Source: Fimenecus sp036652055
GTDB lineage: Bacteria > Bacillota > Clostridia > Oscillospirales > Acutalibacteraceae
Length of the DNA stretch: 5,326 nucleotides
Assembly (NCBI GenBank): GCA_036652055.1
Contig: JAVVWP010000052.1
Coordinates: 1 to 5,326 of the forward strand
Direction of reading: 5' to 3'
The position numbers were made by a program, and so were the translations under genes. The notes under the pieces are model-generated. The model worked only from the letters and a program-made list of their open reading frames with translations. It was not told the DNA's origin and ran no database searches. This document shows, one piece after another, positions 1-5,242 of the stretch; position 1 is the stretch's first letter, and each line of letters begins with the position of its first letter.

Positions 1-111
1 TAACTCAAAATTGCCATAGGTTTGTGAAAGAACACTACCCACAGCATCTTTTAAATGTTTTTCAACATTATAAACAGGCATAATTACGCTAAATTGAGGA
101 GTATTTTCCAT
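1..111 (-). CDS. Family-2 glycosyltransferase, N-terminal fragment (runs off the window)
   Basis: Reverse-strand translation from the ATG at 111-109 stays open for 37 codons to the window edge. It begins MENTPQFSVIMPVYNVE and continues with ...GSVLSQTYGNFEL. The pattern [S]VI(M)PVYN near the N terminus, followed by a helix and (S)xxxQT(Y)xxxE(L), is the first beta-alpha-beta unit of a GT-A fold, family GT2 glycosyltransferase, where the nucleotide of the sugar donor binds. The start is supported by AGAAGG at 126-121, nine bases upstream. The preceding gene stops 25 bases upstream, so this is probably the next gene of the same polysaccharide operon. Donor and acceptor cannot be told from the fragment, and the DxD motif lies outside the window. 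Family assignment is firm; specificity is unknown. Confidence 0.85.
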   Translation of the reverse strand, partial: MENTPQFSVIMPVYNVEKHLKDAVGSVLSQTYGNFEL

Positions 112-136
112 TATTCATATCCTTCTCATATGTGAT

Positions 137-1195
137 TTATCTTCCAGCTTTTAGTTTAGCAAAAAGCTTCGTATTTCCTGATTTTACTTTTGAAATTGCT
201 TTTCCTTCAAGGTAAGTTAAAGAGGTGCTTTGCATTTTTATAGGAACAAGCATAATTTTCATATAAAGTGATTTTGGCGAGGCAATTTTAACTGCTTTTT
301 TCGTCTTATCGTTTGAAATCATTTTTTTAATTTGTTCTTTTTTCTCACTTGAAGAAAGAGTACAGTTTTTGTTAGTAACATTTTCAATGCAGCCAACAAT
401 TCTTTCAATGTAGCGTCTTTCCAAAAATTCTTTAGAAGCATCAGAAGAAACGCCCCAATGCTTATAAAGGTCAATCATCCATTGGCTTTCTTCTTCACGC
501 TTATCATACATATCACTTCTGTACTTTGCAGTTTCAGATTCAGCACGCTGGCGAATAAAATGATAATACTTTTTTGAAGTAACAGCAACACGCTCAACAT
601 CTTGCAAAACAGAAAGATTAAAAGGAAAATCGTCCCAAAATGTTTGAGGAAAATAAAGCTTGTTATTTCGGATATAATCTCCTGAAAAAAGCTTATTCCA
701 AGGAGTATAAAGCAGATTTTGATCAAAAAGATTATGAGCATCTTGCCTAAATTCCTCTTGAGATGAATAAACCTTGTCTTTATATTGTTGCTCCTGAGTA
801 AATTTTTCAGTATCATTATAATATGTGTCAATATAATAGCCCGAAACGACTAATTGCCTGTCATTTTCTTCGGCAATTTTAACCATATCTTCGAGCATTG
901 TTGGTTCAGCCCAGTCATCAGAATCCATAAAATACATATATTTACCTTTAGCAAGGTCGATAGCAACATTACGAGCCGAGGGAGCACCGCCATTTTCTTT
1001 GTGAATGACATGGAGCCTGTTGTCTTTTTCAGCGTATTTGTCACAGATTTCGCCACTCTTATCAGGAGTTCCATCGTCAACGACAAAAAACTCCCAATCA
1101 CTAAAAGTTTGTTTTTGAATACTTTCAATGGCCCTGCCTACATAGCCTTCAACATTATAAACAGGCATTATTACGCTAACTTTAACTTCATTCAT
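137..1195 (-). CDS. Family-2 (GT-A fold) glycosyltransferase, surface polysaccharide type
   Basis: The 352-residue protein has the GT2 signature in order: VSVIMPVYNVE (6-16), QKQTFSDWEF (28-36), VVDDGTPDKS (38-47, first conserved Asp pair), ENGGAPSARN (67-76) and YFMDSDDW (88-95, the DxD-type motif that binds the metal and nucleotide sugar). The C-terminal part has the WNKLF (166-170) and FWDDFPFN (186-193) blocks, typical of EpsJ/CpsI-like capsule and exopolysaccharide transferases. There is no signal peptide and no convincing membrane span. The tail (about 300-352) is rich in lysine with interspersed hydrophobic residues, which could favour peripheral membrane attachment; that is an inference. 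AGGTGA at 1208-1203, seven bases before the ATG, supports the start. It lies 20 bases after glf and 25 bases before another GT2 gene, so transfer of galactofuranose is possible but unproven. Family is certain; sugar specificity is not. Confidence 0.93.
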   Translation of the reverse strand: MNEVKVSVIMPVYNVEGYVGRAIESIQKQTFSDWEFFVVDDGTPDKSGEICDKYAEKDNRLHVIHKENGGAPSARNVAIDLAKGKYMYFMDSDDWAEPTMLEDMVKIAEENDRQLVVSGYYIDTYYNDTEKFTQEQQYKDKVYSSQEEFRQDAHNLFDQNLLYTPWNKLFSGDYIRNNKLYFPQTFWDDFPFNLSVLQDVERVAVTSKKYYHFIRQRAESETAKYRSDMYDKREEESQWMIDLYKHWGVSSDASKEFLERRYIERIVGCIENVTNKNCTLSSSEKKEQIKKMISNDKTKKAVKIASPKSLYMKIMLVPIKMQSTSLTYLEGKAISKVKSGNTKLFAKLKAGR

Positions 1196-1202
1196 TTATT
1201 TT

Positions 1203-1208
1203 TCACCT
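1203..1208 (-). promoter_or_regulatory. Ribosome binding site of the 352-aa glycosyltransferase
   Basis: AGGTGA reads on the minus strand seven bases before the ATG at 1195, inside the 20-base gap after glf. The gap is too short to hold a separate promoter, so the gene is probably translated from the glf transcript. Confidence 0.7.
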
Positions 1209-1215
1209 AACTTAA

Positions 1216-2316
1216 TTATTTTAAATATTTATCTGTTGCTTCGAGTGCAGATGCAATAACCTTGTCCATATCATAATATTTATACTCAGCAAGTCTGCCA
1301 CCGAATATAACATTAGATTTATCTTTTGATAGCTCATTGTATTTTTGAAAAAGTGCTTGGTTTTTCTCGTCATTAACAGGATAATATGGTTCCATACCAT
1401 CGTGCCAGTCAGCAGAAAACTCTTTTGAGATAACCGTTTTTGGCTGTGTGCCATTTAAAAAGTGTTTATGCTCAATAATGCGAGTAAAAGGCGTTTTTGA
1501 ATCAGTATAATTCATTACAGCAACGCCTTGATAATTTTCTTTGTCTAAAACTTCAGTTTCAAATCTAACACTGCGATATTCAAGCTTGCCAAAACAAAAA
1601 TCATAGAAAGAATCAATAGTTCCGGTATAAACAATTTTGTCAGCAAGAGCAGAAAGCTCGTCACGATTGTCATTAAAGTCAACACCTAAACGAACATCAA
1701 TTCCATCAAGCAAAGATTCAATGATTTTATTATATCCCTCAAACGGAATGCCTTGATACAAATCATTAAAATAATTGTTGTCATAGGTAAATCTAACAGG
1801 GAGGCGTTTAATAATAAATGCTGGTAAATCCTTGCAATCCCGTCCCCATTGTTTTTCGGTATAGCCTTTTATAAGTTTTTGATACAAATCATAACCTATA
1901 AGGCTTATTGCTTGTTCTTCCAAATTTTTTGGCTCGCCCTTGACTTGTTTCCTTTGCTCATCTATTTTAGCTTTTGCTTCTTCTGGAGTAATAACTCCCC
2001 AAATTTTATTAAAAGTATTCATATTGAAAGGAAGATTATAAAGTTCCCCATTGTAATTTGCAACAGGGGAGTTAGTATACCTATTAAATTTAACAAAATT
2101 ATTAACATAATTCCAAACACGCTCATTATTGGTATGGAATATATGTGCGCCATATTTGTGTACAGTAATGCCTTCAATGTTTTCACAATAAATATTACCG
2201 CCGATATGCTCACGCTTATCAATTACTAAGCATTTTTTGTGGAGCTTAGTTGCCTCATAAGCAAAAATACTTCCGAAAAGACCACTGCCGACAATTAAAA
2301 AATCATATTTTTTCAT
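1216..2316 (-). CDS. glf: UDP-galactopyranose mutase
   Basis: This flavoenzyme interconverts UDP-galactopyranose and UDP-galactofuranose in the cytoplasm, supplying the donor for galactofuranose-containing surface glycans. From the chosen start the protein is 366 aa, about the length of E. coli Glf (367 aa). Visible motifs are the FAD dinucleotide fold DFLIVGSGLFGS (5-16), GGN (39-41), HKYGAHIFHT (53-62), LPFNMNTFNKIWGV (95-108), KGYTEKQWGRD (150-160), KRLPVRFTYDNNYF (170-183) and YQGIP (187-191). Nearer the C terminus are TRIIEHKHF (278-286) and FGGRLAEYKYYDMD (338-351), whose arginines correspond to those that hold the substrate phosphates in characterised mutases. The frame is open for nine more codons upstream (to 2343), but GGAG at 2328-2325 lies eight bases before the ATG at 2316, and this start gives the family's usual N terminus MKKYDFLIVG. 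It is the first gene of a leftward operon with two glycosyltransferases. Confidence 0.97.
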   Translation of the reverse strand: MKKYDFLIVGSGLFGSIFAYEATKLHKKCLVIDKREHIGGNIYCENIEGITVHKYGAHIFHTNNERVWNYVNNFVKFNRYTNSPVANYNGELYNLPFNMNTFNKIWGVITPEEAKAKIDEQRKQVKGEPKNLEEQAISLIGYDLYQKLIKGYTEKQWGRDCKDLPAFIIKRLPVRFTYDNNYFNDLYQGIPFEGYNKIIESLLDGIDVRLGVDFNDNRDELSALADKIVYTGTIDSFYDFCFGKLEYRSVRFETEVLDKENYQGVAVMNYTDSKTPFTRIIEHKHFLNGTQPKTVISKEFSADWHDGMEPYYPVNDEKNQALFQKYNELSKDKSNVIFGGRLAEYKYYDMDKVIASALEATDKYLK

Positions 2317-2324
2317 ATTATTTT

Positions 2325-2328
2325 CTCC
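2325..2328 (-). promoter_or_regulatory. Ribosome binding site that sets the glf start
   Basis: GGAG, in the context TTGGAGAAAAT, lies eight bases before the ATG at 2316-2314 on the minus strand. An upstream in-frame ATG at 2343 would place this site inside the coding region and add nine residues not usual for the family, so 2316 is preferred. Confidence 0.85.
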
Positions 2329-2378
2329 AAAAAATTTAGGCAAAAATTATAAATCTGCATTTCATCTATTATCTTGTT

Positions 2379-2407
2379 AGTATATCATAAGATAGTGTTT
2401 AATTCAA
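2379..2407 (-). promoter_or_regulatory. Probable sigma-A promoter of the glf-glycosyltransferase operon
   Basis: Read on the minus strand, a -35 box TTGAAT (2407-2402) is followed after 17 bases by a -10 box TATACT (2384-2379). A TG dinucleotide one base before the -10 makes it an extended -10 element. Expected transcription start is near 2372, giving a leader of about 55 bases before glf. It is the best leftward promoter in the gap by match and spacing. This is inspection only, with no experimental support. Confidence 0.6.
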
Positions 2408-2550
2408 CAATATTTGCTAATAAATATACAATTTAAAAATTGCAATATAAAATTATTAACTTTTTAAAATGACCGTTATTAATTTAGCATATTATTTTTT
2501 CAAAAAACAGCATCTTATAAATAGCTTGTCAAGAAACAAACAATTTATCA

Positions 2551-2578
2551 ATTTAATATAATGAATTATCGTTGTCAA
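2551..2578 (-). promoter_or_regulatory. Possible second, distal leftward promoter
   Basis: On the minus strand a perfect -35 TTGACA (2578-2573) is followed by 16 bases and TTAAAT (2556-2551), a 4/6 match to the -10 consensus. It would give a leader of over 200 bases for glf. It shares its -35 heptamer with the rightward promoter at 2572-2599. The weak -10 keeps confidence low. Confidence 0.25.
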
Positions 2579-2599
2579 AAAGCTTTGTTTTGATATAAT
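2572..2599 (+). promoter_or_regulatory. Candidate distal promoter of nadBC
   Basis: A -35 box TTGTCA (2572-2577) and a perfect -10 box TATAAT (2594-2599) are separated by 16 bases. The predicted start near 2606 leaves a leader of about 114 bases before nadB, with the palindrome at 2673-2688 inside it. The spacer contains the 8-base palindrome AAAGCTTT (2579-2586). The match is good, but AT-rich DNA yields chance hits and the leader is long for this gene. Confidence 0.45.
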
Positions 2600-2651
2600 A
2601 TTATAGGAAATTATGTTAAAACCATAAAAAATAATTAAACTTATAAAAAAC

Positions 2652-2681
2652 TTTCCACTTTTTTAAATTTTGTGGTATCAT
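2652..2681 (+). promoter_or_regulatory. Candidate proximal promoter of nadBC
   Basis: TTTCCA (2652-2657, 4/6 match to -35) is followed by 18 bases and TATCAT (2676-2681, 5/6 match to -10). TG at 2673-2674 makes an extended -10 (TGGTATCAT). The start would fall near 2688, giving a short leader of about 30 bases. The -10 lies inside the palindrome at 2673-2688, as expected for a repressor-controlled promoter. It competes with the distal candidate at 2572-2599; both may be used. Confidence 0.42.
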
Positions 2682-2688
2682 AATACCA
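2673..2688. promoter_or_regulatory. Palindrome TGGTATCATAATACCA, putative operator of nadBC
   Basis: Two perfect 6-base arms, TGGTAT and ATACCA, flank the 4-base centre CATA, 31 bases upstream of the nadB start and over a candidate -10 box. Size, symmetry and placement fit a dimeric repressor site. De novo NAD operons in Bacillota are often repressed by NiaR (YrxA) or other NAD-pathway regulators, but I cannot confirm that this sequence matches a known box. The stem is AT-rich and has no T tract, so a terminator role is unlikely. Confidence 0.4.
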
Positions 2689-2719
2689 TAATAAGTCTAA
2701 GCCTCCCGAAAGGATATGA

Positions 2720-4180
2720 ATGGGTATGCAAAAAAAATATGATGTGTTGATTGTTGGTTGCGGTATAGGTGGACTTTATACTGCATTGTCACTTCCCTCA
2801 AATCTTTCGATATTAGTTTTATCGAAAAAGAGCGATACGCTTTCAAATAGTTCGCTTGCTCAAGGCGGAGTGGCGGCTGTTTTGAATTTTGAAGATGACA
2901 GCTTTGATTTACATATTGAAGATACTTTAATAGCAGGTCAGCGTGAAAACGACTTAGACGCTGTTAGCGTTTTGGTTCACGAAGGGCCTGATGATGTTCG
3001 AAAAATAATGAGTTATGGCGTTGATTTTGATAAAAATGCTGATGGAACTATTCAAAAAACGCTTGAAGGCGGTCATTGTCGCAGGCGAATAGTTCATCAT
3101 AAAGATACTACTGGTGCTGAAATAATTGAAAAGCTCTTAAAAGAGGTTAAAACTCGAAAGAATGTTGTTATCTCTGACAATTCAATGGTATTTAAAGTTA
3201 CAAGGGCAAAAAGCGGATTTTGTATTGATTTTATCAAAGATGAAAAGCCTGTTACAGCCTTTGCTGATTATTGTGTCCTTGCAACAGGTGGAATAGGCAG
3301 AGTTTACAAATACACAACAAATCCATCTGTCGCAACAGGCGATGGAATAAGGCTTGCCTATGAGCTTGGTGCAAATATTAAAAATTTAAGTTATGTTCAG
3401 TTTCACCCAACCGCATTTAATGGTGCAGACAGAGAGCAGTTCCTTATAAGCGAAGCGGTAAGAGGCGAGGGAGCATATCTTTTAAACAACAAAAAAGAGC
3501 GTTTTATGCACCGTTATGATAAACGCCTTGAGCTTGCACCTCGTGATGTCGTTTCAAGAGCAATAATTATGGAAAGTCGAAAAACTGGTAGCAACAATTT
3601 CTATCTTGATATTACCCACCGTGATAGAGATTATCTTTTAAATAGATTTCCTGGGATTTATGCAGGTTGCATTGAACACGGAGTTGACATCACTAAAGAT
3701 TTAATACCGATTTTCCCGTGCCAGCATTATTTAATGGGCGGAATTGATGTTAATCTTGATGCAAGAACCTCAATTGCAAGGTTATATGCAGTCGGTGAGT
3801 GTTCACATACAGGCGTTCATGGTAAAAATAGGCTTGCAAGCAACTCTCTTTTAGAAGCTCTTGTCTTTGGTAGGAGAGCCGCCGAGGATATTAAAAAATG
3901 TATAGATGCAGGCTTTGCAAAAGTTACCGAAACAGAACATACGGTTGATGTTTCAGGAGCGCCAATGCAAGACGGAATGCGAACTGAAATCAGGTCAATA
4001 ATGCAAAGAGCATATTTTGTAATTCCTGACGAGGGTGCAGTCAGAACAGGTCTAAAACGAATTGATGCAATTCTAAAAAGACTACAAACTGGTAAGTTTG
4101 CAATAAATGCCGATTACTGCGAGGCACTAAGTCTTGCAACGGTCGCACATATAATTTTAAAGGAGGTAGATGAGGGATGA
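2720..4180 (+). CDS. nadB: L-aspartate oxidase
   Basis: This FAD enzyme oxidises L-aspartate to iminoaspartate, the first step of de novo NAD synthesis, in the cytoplasm. The 486-aa protein shows the fold DVLIVGCGIGGLY (8-20), SSLAQGGVAA (44-53), HIEDTLIAG (65-73), EGGHCRRRIVHHKDTTG (116-132), LATGGIGRVYKYTTNP (187-202), GDGIRLAYELGA (207-218), QFHPTA (227-232), ISEAVRGEGA (243-252), LAPRDVVSRAI (272-282), PCQHYLMGGI (333-342) and GECSHTGVHGKNRLASNS (359-376). His229, Arg275, His336 and Arg371 match the substrate-binding and catalytic His/Arg set of the NadB/succinate dehydrogenase flavoprotein family. The specific combination and the NadC partner argue for NadB over SdhA or FrdA. The C-terminal helical domain after the FAD-binding core is about 50 residues shorter than in E. 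coli NadB (540 aa). The ATG at 2720 follows GAAAGGA (2708-2714) by five bases; an ATG two codons later (2726) is an equal alternative. Confidence 0.97.
   Translation: MGMQKKYDVLIVGCGIGGLYTALSLPSNLSILVLSKKSDTLSNSSLAQGGVAAVLNFEDDSFDLHIEDTLIAGQRENDLDAVSVLVHEGPDDVRKIMSYGVDFDKNADGTIQKTLEGGHCRRRIVHHKDTTGAEIIEKLLKEVKTRKNVVISDNSMVFKVTRAKSGFCIDFIKDEKPVTAFADYCVLATGGIGRVYKYTTNPSVATGDGIRLAYELGANIKNLSYVQFHPTAFNGADREQFLISEAVRGEGAYLLNNKKERFMHRYDKRLELAPRDVVSRAIIMESRKTGSNNFYLDITHRDRDYLLNRFPGIYAGCIEHGVDITKDLIPIFPCQHYLMGGIDVNLDARTSIARLYAVGECSHTGVHGKNRLASNSLLEALVFGRRAAEDIKKCIDAGFAKVTETEHTVDVSGAPMQDGMRTEIRSIMQRAYFVIPDEGAVRTGLKRIDAILKRLQTGKFAINADYCEALSLATVAHIILKEVDEG
4159..4166 (+). promoter_or_regulatory. Ribosome binding site of nadC, inside the end of nadB
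   Basis: AAAGGAGG is a near-perfect Shine-Dalgarno sequence ten bases before the nadC ATG at 4177. It lies within the last codons of nadB, so nadC can initiate independently as well as by coupling at the overlap. An out-of-frame ATG at 4170 is closer, but its frame stops within a few codons. Confidence 0.85.
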
Positions 4181-5016
4181 GCCTGCCACAATTTTACATC
4201 GATGATATTATTAAAGATGCACTTAAAGAGGATATAAATTATATTGATGTTTCAGCAGATTATTTAATTCCACAAACGCAAACCGATACAGCCTATTTTG
4301 TTTCAAAAGCAGATGGCGTTCTTTGCGGACTTGAGGTTGCACTAAGAGTGTTTGAACTTTTAGATGACACCTTTAAGGCTACAATATATAAAAAAGATGG
4401 CGATACACTAAAAAAGGGTGACATTATTGCAGAGTTTAGCGGAAAAACCGTCTTGCTGTTAAAAGGTGAGCGAACAGCACTAAATCTTTTACAGCATATG
4501 TCAGGAATAGCAACTGCGACAAATGAAGCGGTAAAACTGTGTGAGGGAACTAAAGCACAGGTTACAGATACTCGCAAAACATTGCCATCACTCAGAGCAA
4601 TTCAAAAATACGCAGTTGTATGTGGAGGCGGAAAAAATCACCGCTTCAACCTTTCAGATGGAGCGATGCTCAAAGATAATCATATTGATGCAGGCGGCGG
4701 AATTACAAAGTCTGTAAAAACTTTAAGAGAAAAGTTAGGGCATATGGTTAAAATCGAAGTCGAAACAAGAGATTTAAACGAGGTAAAAGAAGCTCTTACA
4801 TCAGGTGCTGATATTATAATGCTTGACAATATGACAAATGAAATGATGTCAGAAGCTGTAAAAATAATAGGTGATAAGGCAAAAACAGAAGCGTCAGGAG
4901 GAATAACTCTCGAAACAATCGCCGCAGCTGCCAAAACAGGAGTTGATATTATTTCTCTCGGAGCTTTAACGCACTCGGTTCAAGCCTTCGACATCTCAAT
5001 GAAAATGAAATCTTAA
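4177..5016 (+). CDS. nadC: Nicotinate-nucleotide pyrophosphorylase (quinolinate phosphoribosyltransferase, decarboxylating)
   Basis: NadC condenses quinolinate with PRPP, releasing CO2 and pyrophosphate, to give nicotinate mononucleotide, the third step of de novo NAD synthesis. The length, 279 aa, is typical. The N-terminal alpha/beta sandwich (1-105) ends in GERTALNLLQHMSGIAT (97-113). The barrel carries DTRKTLPSLRAIQKYAV (131-147), GGGKNHRFNLSDGAMLKDNH (150-169), IEVET (193-197), DIIMLDN (212-218), EASGGI (238-243) and GVDIISLGALTHS (255-267). Arg99, Arg133, Lys134, His155, Arg156, Lys166, Glu196 and Asp217 fit the known quinolinate and PRPP contacts of the family. The HRFNLSDG segment is characteristic of NadC and helps separate it from ModD and the nicotinate phosphoribosyltransferases. 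The ATG overlaps the nadB stop (ATGA), showing a translationally coupled pair. All expected active-site segments are present, so the enzyme should be functional. Confidence 0.97.
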   Translation: MSLPQFYIDDIIKDALKEDINYIDVSADYLIPQTQTDTAYFVSKADGVLCGLEVALRVFELLDDTFKATIYKKDGDTLKKGDIIAEFSGKTVLLLKGERTALNLLQHMSGIATATNEAVKLCEGTKAQVTDTRKTLPSLRAIQKYAVVCGGGKNHRFNLSDGAMLKDNHIDAGGGITKSVKTLREKLGHMVKIEVETRDLNEVKEALTSGADIIMLDNMTNEMMSEAVKIIGDKAKTEASGGITLETIAAAAKTGVDIISLGALTHSVQAFDISMKMKS

Positions 5017-5122
5017 AAATCTTACGCCTCTTGCACATTTTTTTCACCACTCGTGTATGTGTATACACTTCGTGATAAAAGAAAATGCACAAAAGGCGTA
5101 ATCTTTTTAAGATTTAACATTT
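5016..5122 (+). repeat. Tandem hairpin repeat, copy 1 (107 bases)
   Basis: This unit begins AAAATCTTACGCC at the nadC stop codon and recurs directly downstream. It can fold into one long imperfect hairpin (5022-5101). From the base upward the helices are TTACGCC/GGCGTAA (7 bp), an interrupted TTG/CAA helix, CATTTT/AAAATG and CAC/GTG. The apex is GTGTATGTGTATACAC, a 6-bp stem with a GTGT loop. A second small hairpin, AATCTT-TTT-AAGATT, follows at 5100-5114. It holds no significant coding frame. The structure resembles non-coding palindromic elements such as REP or MITE units; the family is not recognised. Confidence 0.8.
5022..5108 (+). terminator. Probable intrinsic terminator of nadBC (hairpin of repeat copy 1)
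   Basis: The hairpin base GGCGTAA (5095-5101), paired with TTACGCC (5022-5028), is followed at once by TCTTTTT (5102-5108). A stem plus T tract five bases after the nadC stop suggests a Rho-independent terminator made from the repeat. The lower stem is only 7 bp and the hairpin is long with internal loops, so efficiency is uncertain. Confidence 0.5.
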
Positions 5123-5228
5123 AAAATCTTAATTCTCTCACACATTTTTTCATCGCTCGTGTATGTGTATACACTTCGTGGTAAAAGAAAATGCACAAAA
5201 GGCGTAATTTTTTTAAGATTTAACATTT
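5123..5228 (+). repeat. Tandem hairpin repeat, copy 2 (106 bases)
   Basis: This is a direct repeat of the preceding unit, offset 106-107 bases. From GTGTATG onward (5159-5232 against 5053-5126) the copies differ at only 2 of 74 positions. The left arm (5132-5158) is much more diverged: the ACGCC of the outer stem reads ATTCT here, so the 7-bp base cannot form within this copy. The apex and CATTTT/AAAATG helix remain. The downstream T tract is longer (TTTTTTT, 5102-5108 equivalent). The GGCGTAA of this copy could instead pair with TTACGCC of copy 1. Confidence 0.8.
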
Positions 5229-5242
5229 AAAAACTAAACTCT

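Larger units (their letters stand above)
2317..2719. other. 403-base divergent intergenic region, no gene
   Basis: This very AT-rich gap separates glf (leftward) from nadB (rightward). I find no convincing coding frame, tRNA or recognisable riboswitch core. It holds a good leftward promoter near glf, at least two candidate rightward promoters, and the palindrome in front of nadB. The heptamer TTGTCAA occurs twice (2526-2532 and 2572-2578), and its reverse complement TTGACAA contains a perfect -35 hexamer. A small AT inverted repeat, CAATTT-AA-AAATTG, lies at 2429-2442 but is weak evidence in such AT-rich DNA. Confidence 0.7.

Noticed and set aside
854..1210. 118-codon open frame on the plus strand opposite the glycosyltransferase gene
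   Set aside because: It lies antisense to the conserved GT2 catalytic domain and its translation has no recognisable domain. It also lacks a ribosome binding site. It is a shadow of the real gene.
1849..2229. 126-codon open frame on the plus strand opposite glf
   Set aside because: The hydrophobic translation (rich in I, F and N) is what AT-rich antisense DNA gives. The glf reading on the other strand is unambiguous and covers the region fully.
2317..2343. Nine-codon N-terminal extension of glf (start at 2343)
   Set aside because: The extension would overlap the strong GGAG site at 2328-2325 and add residues not usual for the family. The start at 2316 fits both signal and homology.
2429..2442. 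Inverted repeat CAATTT-AA-AAATTG upstream of the glf promoter
   Set aside because: It is composed almost only of A and T in an extremely AT-rich spacer, so such symmetry is expected by chance. No adjacent motif supports an operator.
2606..2719. Possible riboswitch in the nadB leader
   Set aside because: I considered NAD-type riboswitches because of the pathway. The leader is A/T-rich with only the TGGTAT/ATACCA stem and no GC-rich conserved core that I recognise.
5016..5232. CRISPR array
   Set aside because: Only two units are present. Their spacing is about 106 bases with nearly the whole unit repeated, and there are no unique 30-40 base spacers or cas genes.
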